Of a DNA stretch of 64,000 nucleotides, positions 27,923-36,245 are shown piece after piece. The stretch is from an uncultured Clostridia bacterium (lineage in GTDB: Bacteria > Bacillota > Clostridia > Christensenellales > Borkfalkiaceae). Position numbers and translations under genes: made by a program. The DNA is taken from the NCBI GenBank assembly GCA_934254815.1, contig CAKQME010000003.1, forward strand, positions 62,001 through 126,000, in the 5' to 3' direction. How positions within the stretch are numbered: the stretch's first letter is position 1; every line of letters starts with the position of its first letter. Under the pieces are notes generated by a model, which saw nothing but the letters and a program-made list of their open reading frames with translations, was not told the DNA's origin and did no database searches.

Positions 27923-28498
27923 TTATTTCGGCAAATACTCTTCGCCGCAGGCGTCGGGAATGCTTTCACCGAAAAGCGACGCTTCGAAATATATCGCGAG
28001 AAATCGCTTTATCTCTTCCTTACCCATCCGCTTTACGGCAAATCCCTGCTCGGATAAAACCTTTAACACCGTATTCGAAAGAGCGAACACCTGCGTTTCG
28101 TTTAAGTTCCTGCACCGCGCTATAACCGCGAACTGCCGAGCCGTAGTCATCTCCGCCTGCATTCCGCTTAAAAACTCGTAATCGCTTTTCAACAGTTCTT
28201 TTATCTGCGGGTTGGTTTCTTCGGCTATCCTTTTTTCTAAATAAGCCTTGTTATCGTCGAAGCTTTCCGCGGAATCGGTACACACGATTTCCGTATTCGG
28301 GATTGCGGAGAGCGCGACGGCAAGCTTTCCGACGCGCTGTTGCATACTCTCTCCCGACAGCACGGAAATGTTGGTCGGCGTTACCGAAAAGAACAGCAGT
28401 TCTCCGCCGTTCGTTAAAAGTCCGTACTCCGTAAAACCTTTTACCCCGATTAAGCTTCGCACCGATTCCCCGATTCTTTTTTTCTGTTTCGTTTTCAT
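27923..28498 (-). CDS. Conserved ICE T4SS-associated protein
   Basis: A 191-residue protein between the PrgI-like gene and virB4. It has no clear membrane segment. It includes YGLLTNGGELLFFSVTPTNI and a conserved FAVIARCRNLNE strand region, which look like the N-terminal domain seen in VirB4-type proteins. A role in the membrane complex near VirB4 is likely from position, but no catalytic motif is visible. The frame is intact and starts two bases from the previous stop. Confidence 0.6.
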   Translation of the reverse strand: MKTKQKKRIGESVRSLIGVKGFTEYGLLTNGGELLFFSVTPTNISVLSGESMQQRVGKLAVALSAIPNTEIVCTDSAESFDDNKAYLEKRIAEETNPQIKELLKSDYEFLSGMQAEMTTARQFAVIARCRNLNETQVFALSNTVLKVLSEQGFAVKRMGKEEIKRFLAIYFEASLFGESIPDACGEEYLPK

Positions 28499-28499
28499 C

Positions 28500-28763
28500 T
28501 TATTCTTCTCTCCATCTGTATACCTGCTGTTCGGTTATGAAATACTTCGCAGCGTACCGTATATAACTCATAACCGTCGCGTCCTCTTTTCGTATAGTCA
28601 AAAACCCGTAACACAGAGTTATCGCCGCGGGAAACGCTATCTTCGTCGTTGCTATAACGAGTACGGATAAAAGGGTCGCTATACACAGTATCGCGAAGTC
28701 TTTCATTCCCCACAGCCATACACTCGCTTTCGCTCTTAAATTTTTAGGATATAAATATTGCAT
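28500..28763 (-). CDS. PrgI-family membrane protein (VirB3-like)
   Basis: An 87-residue protein with two adjacent membrane segments between residues 22 and 58, and a short soluble tail ending YFITEQQVYRWREE. Size, topology and position between TrbL and virB4 are those of PrgI/VirB3-like subunits of Gram-positive T4SS. AAAGGAG precedes the ATG. Confidence 0.75.
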   Translation of the reverse strand: MQYLYPKNLRAKASVWLWGMKDFAILCIATLLSVLVIATTKIAFPAAITLCYGFLTIRKEDATVMSYIRYAAKYFITEQQVYRWREE

Positions 28764-28808
28764 TCTTTTCTCCTTTCGGGGCTATACCTTTAATACAGCC
28801 CCGCGTAA

Positions 28809-29741
28809 TCACTTTCCCGCGCGGGCGATGGTTCTGCTTAAATTGACCGCAGTGTTCGTCGCGTGTACCACGCTCATAAGGTTTACTTTCGCCGAGCTGT
28901 CCAGTCCGAACTGTTGCGCTATCCTCGGCACTTCGCTCGCCGCGAGCATTATCCCGAGTCCAAGCAGCATATTCACCGAAAAGGTCATAAGCCCCGCGAA
29001 CAATAACGTCGTCTGCATAAACGCGGTTAAACACAGCGCAACTATCTGTTTTATCCATTGCGTGAACCCGTCCGTATATCCTCTCGGCACGGAGAACATA
29101 TACATAGAGCCTACCGTCATCTGCACGAGCAGTATCCCGCCGCGCTTGATGTTCTGAAAAAATATCTTTATCACGCAATACGCAAAGGCTATCAGCATCA
29201 ACAGATTAAGAAGCGGATTGCCTGCCATATTGACCGGCGAGAACGTTCCGCCGAGCACGCTCGATGCCTTCGAGGCGATATCCGCGTCTATGCTCAAAGT
29301 AAATATTCTCGTCAGTTCGTTCGCGAACGTGTTTTGTAACGATATGCTGAACTTATACAGTTCCACCGGCACAACGCCGACGAGCGAACAGGCGAACGCG
29401 CCCTTTAAGATATTTAAGAGCCTGTTCCGTATATTCCCCCTGCCCGACTGATACTCTATCGCGAAATTGAATATCGCGACCACCGCGCCCGTCGCGAACA
29501 AGCCCCACCCAAACAACGTGAACAGGGTTATTATCGCTTTTATCCAGGCGAGTTCGAATATCTCCGCGCCCATATTTCCCATCATCGTGAAAAAGTCCGC
29601 AACCGCGCTGTATACGCTGTTATACAGCCACTTTATCATCGCGTTCCATATAGCGTTCGATACTTCCCTCGCCGCGCTCATAAACCCGTTCGATATCGCG
29701 TCGGCAAGCGAAGTTATCAGATCTCTTAACCAATCGAACAT
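28809..29741 (-). CDS. TrbL/VirB6-like T4SS membrane protein
   Basis: A 310-residue polytopic membrane protein with about six hydrophobic segments: an N-terminal amphipathic stretch, then strong segments near 65-95, 110-130, 180-200, 215-235 and 240-265. The end (LNLMSVVHATNTAVNLSRT-like region) is soluble. It fits the TrbL-type channel subunit found after DUF3852 in Clostridia ICEs. The ribosome site is weak. No damage was seen. Confidence 0.78.
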   Translation of the reverse strand: MFDWLRDLITSLADAISNGFMSAAREVSNAIWNAMIKWLYNSVYSAVADFFTMMGNMGAEIFELAWIKAIITLFTLFGWGLFATGAVVAIFNFAIEYQSGRGNIRNRLLNILKGAFACSLVGVVPVELYKFSISLQNTFANELTRIFTLSIDADIASKASSVLGGTFSPVNMAGNPLLNLLMLIAFAYCVIKIFFQNIKRGGILLVQMTVGSMYMFSVPRGYTDGFTQWIKQIVALCLTAFMQTTLLFAGLMTFSVNMLLGLGIMLAASEVPRIAQQFGLDSSAKVNLMSVVHATNTAVNLSRTIARAGK

Positions 29742-29747
29742 CTGCTT

Positions 29748-30110
29748 TTACCCGATTATCTTCCAGATATACAGCGGCGCGGTTAAAGTAAACACCAGAC
29801 ACGCGAACAGTATGCACGGCGCGGTAAACTCGAACTGCCCGTGCTTTCTGTAATCGAAATACGCCGTGCCGAGCTTTACGAAAAACACTATCGCGAGTAT
29901 CGTGTCCACCACGGGGAACACCACGTTGTTCACCACCCGCTTTATCTGATCCTTAGTGCTTCCCCAGGTCTTTTCCACCGCGCCCGCAACGTCGCCCGCT
30001 TCCGCCGCGAACGCGGGACTTACCGTACTCGATATTACGAGCGCGAAAAGCAGAAAGAACGTAATTATACCGAGTACATACCATACCGTTTTCGTTTTTC
30101 TTTTTATCAT
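29748..30110 (-). CDS. DUF3852 small membrane protein (pilin-like)
   Basis: A 120-residue protein with a signal-like first segment ending near AFAAEAG (about residue 37), then two membrane segments (about 62-82 and 95-116). This is the layout of DUF3852 proteins, which sit next to trbL in Clostridia ICEs and resemble VirB2-type pilins in size and topology. GGAGG lies before the ATG, and TrbL starts 7 bp after the stop. Confidence 0.75.
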   Translation of the reverse strand: MIKRKTKTVWYVLGIITFFLLFALVISSTVSPAFAAEAGDVAGAVEKTWGSTKDQIKRVVNNVVFPVVDTILAIVFFVKLGTAYFDYRKHGQFEFTAPCILFACLVFTLTAPLYIWKIIG

Positions 30111-30125
30111 AATTTTTTCCTCCGA

Positions 30126-30803
30126 TCAGTTAAACGTTATTACGCCCGCGCGTATAGAGTTCTCTACTTCCTCTTCCGATATTTCTTCGGGGCGGGCGAA
30201 CTCTTTGAGATACCTGTTTGTTTCCTCGTCGGTAAGACTTCTGAAATCTTCTTCGCCGTTACCGACTATAACGAACGCGCCCGCTATTATATCGTTCCCT
30301 ATCCGTCTGTTCCCGGGAAGGTTATCGAGTTTTCCTTCTTCGTTGCACACGAGGCTTATGCCGTCCGAAATGCTCACCGCCTCTATATACCCGCCGACCG
30401 CGCGTTGCAACGCTTTGAGCGTGTTCTCTATCTCCGTTTCGTAAGCGGGTTTATTCGGTTCGACGTACACCGCACGCAATACGTTCTCGGGCGAGATCGT
30501 TTTGTTCTCGTCGAACTCTATTTTCTTAAACCCCGAATCGTCGCAATAAAACGCACCGTCTTCCGTCACGGCTATATCGGATACGGACATAGAATGCCCG
30601 CGAAACAGCGGATGATATTCGACGTTGAATCTTTTAAACACGTCTTCGAGATTTTCTTCGTCAACGTCGCCCGTGAACACTCTCGTATATATCCCCGAAT
30701 CGATTTTATCGCTGTCCTGTTCTTTTCTTAGTTCGGACAGGCTCTTGAATTTCAAGTCCTTTTCGTCCGCATTTTCTGCTATCTGATAAATTTTAAGTTT
30801 CAT
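30126..30803 (-). CDS. YodL-like/DUF3846 fusion protein of the ICE
   Basis: A 225-residue soluble protein with two parts. Residues 1-110 resemble the YodL-like region (MKLKIYQIAENADEK ... HSMSVSDI). Residues 115-210 resemble DUF3846 (IEAVSISDGISLVCNEEGKL ... NRRIGNDIIAG). Both are accessory domains of mobile elements without a known activity. I chose the ATG at 30803: GGGAGA precedes it and it overlaps the previous stop as ATGA. The open frame reaches 30836 but has no ribosome site there. Confidence 0.75.
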   Translation of the reverse strand: MKLKIYQIAENADEKDLKFKSLSELRKEQDSDKIDSGIYTRVFTGDVDEENLEDVFKRFNVEYHPLFRGHSMSVSDIAVTEDGAFYCDDSGFKKIEFDENKTISPENVLRAVYVEPNKPAYETEIENTLKALQRAVGGYIEAVSISDGISLVCNEEGKLDNLPGNRRIGNDIIAGAFVIVGNGEEDFRSLTDEETNRYLKEFARPEEISEEEVENSIRAGVITFN

Positions 30804-31105
30804 ATCGCGTTTTCTCCCGCATTGTTTTGCGCCCATTTTACCGATAAGTGTATCAGTGCCGCGCGTTGCTGTTCGGGCGATAAGTTGTTAAGAAAGTCGT
30901 ACAGCGTTATTTCGTCCTGTTTTACTGTCCCTTTTCCGTTCTCTCCGTCGCAATCGCAAAGCCATTCGCGTTTTACGATTACCGCTTTCCCGTCTTCCGT
31001 CTCCTCGAACGACAGTATATCGTTCTGCTTAAACCCGACCTTAATCCTTATCTCATACGGCACGGTTATTCTCCCGCGCTTGCCTAATATTCTGTAAGTT
31101 TTCAT
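30800..31105 (-). CDS. AbrB/SpoVT-type DNA-binding protein
   Basis: A 101-residue protein. The N-terminal 50 residues are a swapped-hairpin AbrB/SpoVT domain (ILGKRGRITVPYEIR), which binds DNA as a dimer. The rest is acidic and ends in a helical tail (LSPEQQRAALIHLSVKWAQ). The ATG at 31105 follows GAGGAAGAG and overlaps the previous stop by 4 bp. It probably regulates ICE genes or acts like an antitoxin, though no toxin gene is adjacent. Confidence 0.8.
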   Translation of the reverse strand: MKTYRILGKRGRITVPYEIRIKVGFKQNDILSFEETEDGKAVIVKREWLCDCDGENGKGTVKQDEITLYDFLNNLSPEQQRAALIHLSVKWAQNNAGENAI

Positions 31106-31356
31106 TTCTCTTCCTCCTCGCAGTTTTTGTAACACGGACACTCTTCGCAGTTCCCGTCGCAGTCCGCTTCGTTTATCGGGCAGTTCTCGCAATCACCGTC
31201 GCATACGATTTCGCCCGTATCCGTAAGCCGCTCTTTGACGAGCTTATTTCCGTCCGCATAAATCTGTAACACGCTGTTTTCGGTTATGCCCGCATCTTCG
31301 AGCGTTTCTTTCGGTACGGCTATTAAAACAAATTCTTCTACTTTTTTATCTTGCAC
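31102..31356 (-). CDS. Cysteine-rich AbrB-like ICE protein
   Basis: An 84-residue protein read from a GTG at 31356, 11 bases after AAGGAGG. The first 50 residues look like half of an AbrB-type fold (EEFVLIAVPKETLEDAGI, then VLQIYADGNKLVKERL). The C-terminal 35 residues hold eight Cys in two clusters (CDGDCENCPI and CDGNCEECPCYKNC), which could bind zinc or an iron-sulfur cluster. The next gene is also AbrB-type and overlaps by 4 bp, so the two may form a regulatory pair. The frame continues upstream into methylase remnants, hence the later start. Confidence 0.65.
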   Translation of the reverse strand: MQDKKVEEFVLIAVPKETLEDAGITENSVLQIYADGNKLVKERLTDTGEIVCDGDCENCPINEADCDGNCEECPCYKNCEEEEK

Positions 31357-32308
31357 GATAATATGCACCTCCTTAATATTTCTTCGTAATACAGCTCTTC
31401 GTAACGACTGAAAAAGTTCAGTTGTTTCGGTCTGTTTCTCTCCCGTTCGTACAGGTCGTAGTTCCCGATTAAAAGTTCCTTGAATTCTTTTCCCGCTTCG
31501 TAGCGTTGTGCCATAGAATGTTGGCGGGAAAAGTCGAGTATACACCGAGTACAGTTCCCGTATTTCCTCGCAGTCGTTATATGACAGCAAAAACTTACCC
31601 TTTATCTTCGACAGCGTTTCTTTGAGCCGCAGATGGTCGTTTCTGTTAAAGGACACCTCCGTACATATCTTCCGAAGACATATACGGCGGATCGGCATAA
31701 AACAACGCGTTCTCTCTGTCGTAATGCTTTATGAGCGTTTCAAAGTCCTGATTTTCCACCACCACGTTCGCCATACGGCTTTCTAATTGCTTTATGAGCT
31801 CGAACAGCCTCCGTATATCGAACGGTTGAGAAGCGTAAGACTTGCACCCGCTCGAATAGCTGTATCTGAGGAGTTTTAAAAACATCGCCGCTCTTCTGAC
31901 GTCGTAGTCCTTGGTTATTCTCGTCCTTATTTCTTTCAGTTCCTCTGCTTCGGGTGGCGGGAGAAGAAGCTCGGTCAATAACTGCTCTTCGTTGAAATAT
32001 TTGTCGTCGAACCGCTCGGTTTCAAAAAAATCGCGCAAGGCGTTAAAGTCCTCGCGCGAATTCAGATTGCAAAACCCTATTTCTTTTATCGTCGCCATAG
32101 TCCGTTCTTTCATACAGCGAAACAGGTTGACGAGATTTCTGTCAAAATCGTTATATACCTCAAAGTTACAAGGATACGGACTTCCGAGAAGCACGCTGCC
32201 CGAGCCCCCGAACACGTCAACAAACCTTTCGTATTTCAACGGAAACACGGCGTAAAGTATATTGAGAATCGCGCTCTTATTCCCGACTCTCGACACCGGC
32301 GTTTTCAT
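31338..32308 (-). pseudogene. DNA adenine methylase (Dam/D12 class), two frameshifts
   Basis: An N6-adenine methyltransferase remnant. The N-terminus (TPVSRVGNKSAILNILY, FVDVFGGSGSVLLG) is the SAM-binding region, and ALFYADPPYMSSEDMY is the catalytic DPPY site. The frame breaks just after DMY near 31650. It resumes one base on (VSFNRNDHLRLKETL, KGKFLLSYND), then breaks again near 31545. The real C-terminus (FKELLIGNYDLYERERNRPK) lies in the third frame and ends at 31338. Two uncompensated shifts make it inactive. In working elements such enzymes protect the ICE from host restriction. Confidence 0.8.
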
Positions 32309-32670
32309 CGCTCGAACCTCGGCTCTTCCGTCTGTTTCGGTTGCGGGGTAAACCCGCCGAGATAGTTCATAACGTAGTCCGAAAGCCACATACAGCCGAA
32401 AACCTCACGAGCTTTAAGCCGCCATACGGGAAGTTTTCCCATATCCAACGTTGCGTTGCCGAACGGGAAATACAGGCTTGTAAGCCCGTTGTTTTCAAAG
32501 CGATAACAATCGCTTAATTGCGTGTCGCCCGTTAAAATGTTCTCGTCTTTTAAGAGTTGGTTTATTCCGTCCACCCATTCCTTTGTATCTCCCCCGCAAC
32601 CCTGAAACACCATTCCTTCTTCGCCTCTTTTTAATCGCAATTCTTCCGCCGTTATATCGGTTATTTTCAT
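32305..32670 (-). CDS. Hypothetical ICE protein, 121 residues
   Basis: A soluble protein without signal or membrane segments, starting at an ATG after AGGAGG and ending with ATGA overlap into the methylase. It contains GMVFQGCGGDTKEWVDGINQ and a well-ordered middle (LYFPFGNATLDMGKLPVWRL). Its coupling to the methylase gene suggests a related accessory role. I do not recognise a named family. Confidence 0.6.
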   Translation of the reverse strand: MKITDITAEELRLKRGEEGMVFQGCGGDTKEWVDGINQLLKDENILTGDTQLSDCYRFENNGLTSLYFPFGNATLDMGKLPVWRLKAREVFGCMWLSDYVMNYLGGFTPQPKQTEEPRFER

Positions 32671-32679
32671 ATCTTCCTC

Positions 32680-33381
32680 CTACTGCGACAATTCCATGTC
32701 TGTTCTTTGCAAGCCGTAACCTTCGTTCCATACTCTGTCCGAGAACGAGCTTTGCTCTTTTTGCGTTTCGGGATAATACTCGGACAGAAGTTTTCCGTTT
32801 TTCAGCTCGTACCGCCCTTCGCCCTCGCCCATACATTGTTCCGCCCACTCGACCTCCGCAGTTATATCAGAATATTTTACGGACAGTTTTTTCATAAGCG
32901 TAAGCGGACTGTCCCACGCCGTTTCAAAAGAGATTTTGTTATCCCCGACAAGTCCGCAACCGTCGTCGTAGCCGTAGGCGTTCCACTTCGTTCCCCAGTG
33001 CAAGTGCGACCATTCGTACCAGGTGGGCGCGCCGTATTTAAGCTCGTTCCTGTACGCCTGCCGTCCGAGCACCCATTCTTCTCTGTCGATATCCTTTCTT
33101 GCTTTCAGAAATATCTCTTCTTTCTCTTCGGGGATATTAAGAAGCTCTTCCTTCGTTCGTTTTTCGAGCGCGGAATACACGAACACGAAATCCTTGTAAT
33201 GCTTTAACCCGTCGTTCGTAGCCGAGCCGCACTCTATTTCGAGTTCTTTCGGCATCGGCTCTATTTTATTAAAGTCTATACTCCCGTAGCCTACTTTTTC
33301 GTCCTTTATCTCGTTCAGTATTTCTCTTACCCTTTCTTTGCTACCTTTTATCGTCAATATATTCATTACGTGATTAGGCAT
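32680..33381 (-). CDS. Api92-like/DUF1281-type protein
   Basis: A 233-residue soluble protein that opens MPNHVMNILTIKG, the hallmark of Api92-like proteins of mobile elements and phages, with a ferredoxin-like fold predicted for the family. The middle has WYEWSHLHWGTKWNAYGYDD, also typical. The C-terminal part is acidic. AAGGAG precedes the ATG. Function in the family is unknown; it travels with accessory genes of conjugative elements. Confidence 0.75.
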   Translation of the reverse strand: MPNHVMNILTIKGSKERVREILNEIKDEKVGYGSIDFNKIEPMPKELEIECGSATNDGLKHYKDFVFVYSALEKRTKEELLNIPEEKEEIFLKARKDIDREEWVLGRQAYRNELKYGAPTWYEWSHLHWGTKWNAYGYDDGCGLVGDNKISFETAWDSPLTLMKKLSVKYSDITAEVEWAEQCMGEGEGRYELKNGKLLSEYYPETQKEQSSFSDRVWNEGYGLQRTDMELSQ

Positions 33382-33394
33382 CGTTTTTGACTCC

Positions 33395-33688
33395 TTACAT
33401 CGTCAACACGGGCGAATTGTCCTCGCCGCGGGCATTCCCTTCTTCCGTCTGTTCTTGCTCCGTCAAAGCCCTGAAATCGTCTTCGCCCTCAATTAAGCCG
33501 AAGCTCCTACCGTTATCGAACTCGCAATGCACCGTACCGATATCGTCCACAAATTTTACCGTTCCGCGAGTGCCGCATTCTATCGGTCTCGGATCGTCGC
33601 CCATAGAGTTTAACACAATGCGTGTTCCCGGCGGATATGCTTGTTTCAGATATTCCGCTTCCCTTTTCTGTCTTTCCCAATCGTTCAT
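33395..33688 (-). CDS. DUF4314 protein
   Basis: A 97-residue protein with a compact SH3-like core: YPPGTRIVLNSMGDDPRPIE, then GTRGTVKFVDDIGTVHCEFD, and a short acidic tail ending in SPVLTM. It is typical of DUF4314, common in Clostridia ICEs. GGGAGG lies ahead of the ATG, which overlaps the previous stop as TAATG. Confidence 0.78.
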   Translation of the reverse strand: MNDWERQKREAEYLKQAYPPGTRIVLNSMGDDPRPIECGTRGTVKFVDDIGTVHCEFDNGRSFGLIEGEDDFRALTEQEQTEEGNARGEDNSPVLTM

Positions 33689-34530
33689 TATATTCCTCCC
33701 ATTGTTATATCGTCCTTTTGTAAATACTCGTCCATTTCCTTGCCTGTTTTCAAAAAGTAATCATCATAGTCCCAGAAGGAAACGTAAACGTCATCAGAAT
33801 CGACTTTTATAGGGTGCTGTTCGAAACTCTCGCCGAAACCGTCGGAGTTTTGCCCCGCAATCGTTTCTTTCAGTCTTTCCGTTTCTTTTTCAGTTAAGGG
33901 TTTGCGGAAATAACAGGAAATTTTGCCGTATAAGGTATCGTTTCAGTTTTCGACCGACCATTCGGCATAGATTAGTTTATCTTCTATATTTACCTGTTCC
34001 CCTACGAACGGCGTCATTTCCCGTCCTTCTTGTTCAGCCTTTAATTTTTCGCTGCTTTCTTCTTCCAATCGTACAATATCTTCTTGCGCGAGATCGATAT
34101 CGCAACCCTCGGAGTCGTACAATATAACGTGAAGAGGACAATAAAAATCTTCTCGAATAGAAGAAAACTCTATTTTTGTTTTACGGATATCGTCGTAAAG
34201 CTCTTCTTTCGTTTCATACTGTTCGTTTATAGCATTCCGCTCGATTTCCTCTTTGATTGCATCGACTTTTAAATCGTTCAACTGTTTTGCTACAAGAACC
34301 GCGTCATATAACGTGTCACCATTATCCGTGAGGATTTTCGCAATCGCCGCGTCAAAATCGTTATCCGATAAAAGTTTGAGATTTACGCCGTTTTTATCCT
34401 CTCCTATTTTCAAACGCTGCAATAACGAATCGTTTCCGAGCTCTCTTAACGCGGAATAAATCTCCCTCTCATCGTTGCAGTTCTGTACTTTCTTTTCGCC
34501 TTTCTGATTTTCTATTTCTACTTTGAACAT
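33688..34530 (-). pseudogene. 281-codon ICE gene with an in-frame TGA
   Basis: The frame from the ATG at 34530 stops at TGA (33945-33943) after EWSVEN. The same frame then runs open for 84 more codons to TAA at 33688 (DTLYGKISCYFRKPLTEKE..., ending DITMGGI). That ending is shared by the neighbouring ArdA-like protein, so the downstream part looks like the true C-terminus. A single base change (for example TGG to TGA) would explain it. The protein is acidic and soluble and may be a distant ArdA relative. A short 195-residue product remains possible. Confidence 0.7.
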
Positions 34531-34533
34531 ATA

Positions 34534-35685
34534 TCAAATTCCTCCCATTGTTATATCGTTTTCACCGAGTATTTCGCTTAAAGTCTGATCTTCCCGTAAA
34601 TATACCACGTCGCCGTGTTCCGTGTATTTTGCCCCGCTCTTAAACATAAAGTCCTGTGCGTACCGCTCGTAATCCATATACTGCGTCATCGAGTCGGGTA
34701 TATCGCAGAACTCGTTCTCCGCAAGTATCCGTCCTAACGTTTCATCGTCGTTCACCTCCCGTATATATACAAACTCGTCCAAACATCTTGCCAGACGAAT
34801 TATATCCTTTGTATCGCTCACTCCCGCGTATTCTATAACCGCCGACAGTTTATACAGATTTTCCGTTACCCTGTCGCCGTTCGCCGTTAACGGGCTTACC
34901 GCTTTCGCTATCTCGTTTATGCTCGATATATCGTTCTTTTGAAGTAATGCGTTGAACCGTTCCTCCCATTCTTTTCCGCCCGGAGTATAGTCTATCGTCT
35001 TTTCGCACCCCGATATATCGCCTGCGCCGATTCGTTTCAACGCCCTGTCTGTTTCCGTTTTCTCGCAAGGGAAATATATATAGTCCCTTTCTCCGTCATT
35101 CTCTATCTCCACGCCCAACGCTTCTGCGCCCGTATTATAATACGCGGGAAAGCCTTTGCCGTTATATATTTCCTCAAACTTTACCCCTTCGTTTCTGAAC
35201 AAGAGCCCGTAACTCGTGGGGATACCTCTACCCGAAGAGAGAAGCTCTCTTCCTATCTTCTCTGAATCGAGTTCTCTTAATTCCCTTAAAGAGATTCCTT
35301 CTCTGCTGCTTAAAACGTATTCTTTGCCTACGCTTTCCATATCCGATACGTCGCGGATAAGCGTATGACAAGCCTGATTAAAGGTTAAGTTTATGAGGTC
35401 TTTTGTAGAAACGTAATCGCCCGTTTCCACCACCGCGTAGAATTTTGCTTCTTCTTGCTCGGTAAATCCGTCTATACGTTTCGCGAGATAATTCAGTTCG
35501 TCGAGATTTATGAACGTGTTTTCTCTGAACTTTAACCCTTTCGGTTCTATAACTTCTCTTACGAAAACGTATCCGTTCTTTACGCATAATTCTTTAATCG
35601 TTTCCTGATACTCGCTCTCCGTACAAGGAAAGGCGAGAGTTTTAGCTTCTCCGTCGTTTTGTAGCCTGAATTCTATTTTTTGCAT
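34534..35685 (-). CDS. ArdA-like antirestriction protein
   Basis: A 383-residue acidic protein. The segments FINLDELNYLAKRIDGF and, near the end, MTQYMDYERYAQDFMF followed by TEHGDVVYL match the pattern of ArdA proteins. These mimic DNA and block type I restriction enzymes when an element enters a new cell. The protein is longer than classical ArdA and probably holds more than one copy of the fold. AAAGGAG precedes the ATG. Its final DITMGGI also occurs in the next, broken gene, so the pair may come from a duplication. Confidence 0.7.
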   Translation of the reverse strand: MQKIEFRLQNDGEAKTLAFPCTESEYQETIKELCVKNGYVFVREVIEPKGLKFRENTFINLDELNYLAKRIDGFTEQEEAKFYAVVETGDYVSTKDLINLTFNQACHTLIRDVSDMESVGKEYVLSSREGISLRELRELDSEKIGRELLSSGRGIPTSYGLLFRNEGVKFEEIYNGKGFPAYYNTGAEALGVEIENDGERDYIYFPCEKTETDRALKRIGAGDISGCEKTIDYTPGGKEWEERFNALLQKNDISSINEIAKAVSPLTANGDRVTENLYKLSAVIEYAGVSDTKDIIRLARCLDEFVYIREVNDDETLGRILAENEFCDIPDSMTQYMDYERYAQDFMFKSGAKYTEHGDVVYLREDQTLSEILGENDITMGGI

Positions 35686-35706
35686 ACGCTATTCTCCTTT
35701 CTCGCT

Positions 35707-36057
35707 TTATATATTCTCCGCGCCGCATCGCTTGATTTGTACCGCCTGACTTATTAGTTTATATATCTTCGGGGTTATGACGCTTCTGTCGGATAAATCC
35801 CCGAGAGTCAGATATCTCGTGCCGTACTTCATATCCTTTGACGCGCCGAGAAGGACGTACCCGTCTTCCGATAGGTTTCTCAGCCTGATATTGTTTAAGA
35901 GTATTCTGTTCCCGAGCGTCGCTTGTTTCGCTCGTCGCCACAAACACGAATCTGCGGATAGCAAATAAACGGTGCTTACCGCGTCTCCGTCCTTTTTGTT
36001 TACTTTCCGTAGCCCTTCCATGAACGATTTCTTGTGCTTTTCGTTCTTAAAATACAT
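35707..36057 (-). CDS. DUF6075-like ICE protein
   Basis: A 116-residue soluble basic protein starting YFKNEKHKKSFMEGLRKV, followed by VSTVYLLSADSCLWRRA. This resembles short DUF6075 proteins that accompany ICE accessory genes. AAGGAGG lies before the ATG. No catalytic motif is seen. Confidence 0.6.
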   Translation of the reverse strand: MYFKNEKHKKSFMEGLRKVNKKDGDAVSTVYLLSADSCLWRRAKQATLGNRILLNNIRLRNLSEDGYVLLGASKDMKYGTRYLTLGDLSDRSVITPKIYKLISQAVQIKRCGAENI

Positions 36058-36085
36058 TTTTTATCCTCCTTGTTTTTTCGTATAA

Positions 36086-36122
36086 AAAAAGACGAACACA
36101 TTCCTGCATTCGCCTCGTCTTT
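36086..36122 (-). terminator. Terminator of the AT-rich lipoprotein gene
   Basis: AAAGACGA and TCGTCTTT arms with an inner AT-rich loop are followed on the minus strand by TTTTTTT. It lies between the lipoprotein gene and the DUF6075-like gene. The rest of the 188-bp gap shows no convincing gene. Confidence 0.65.
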
Positions 36123-36245
36123 CATTTTTGGTATTTATATCCACATCGTCTTATATCAAAAAACGACGCAACCATTTCTGATTGCTCCGCTCTGCGCTTT
36201 ATATGATATTTAATCGTAAAAAATCTTAATAATTTCTTCTTTTAT

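Noticed and set aside
29841..30731. Long plus-strand open frame (296 codons)
   Set aside because: It lies antisense to DUF3852 and the YodL/DUF3846 gene, has no ribosome site and is very rich in Arg and Tyr, as shadows of this composition are.
33943..33945. TGA read as tryptophan
   Set aside because: Several intact genes here end in TGA (for example the permease ending at 4567), so TGA is a stop; a nonsense mutation is the simpler reading.
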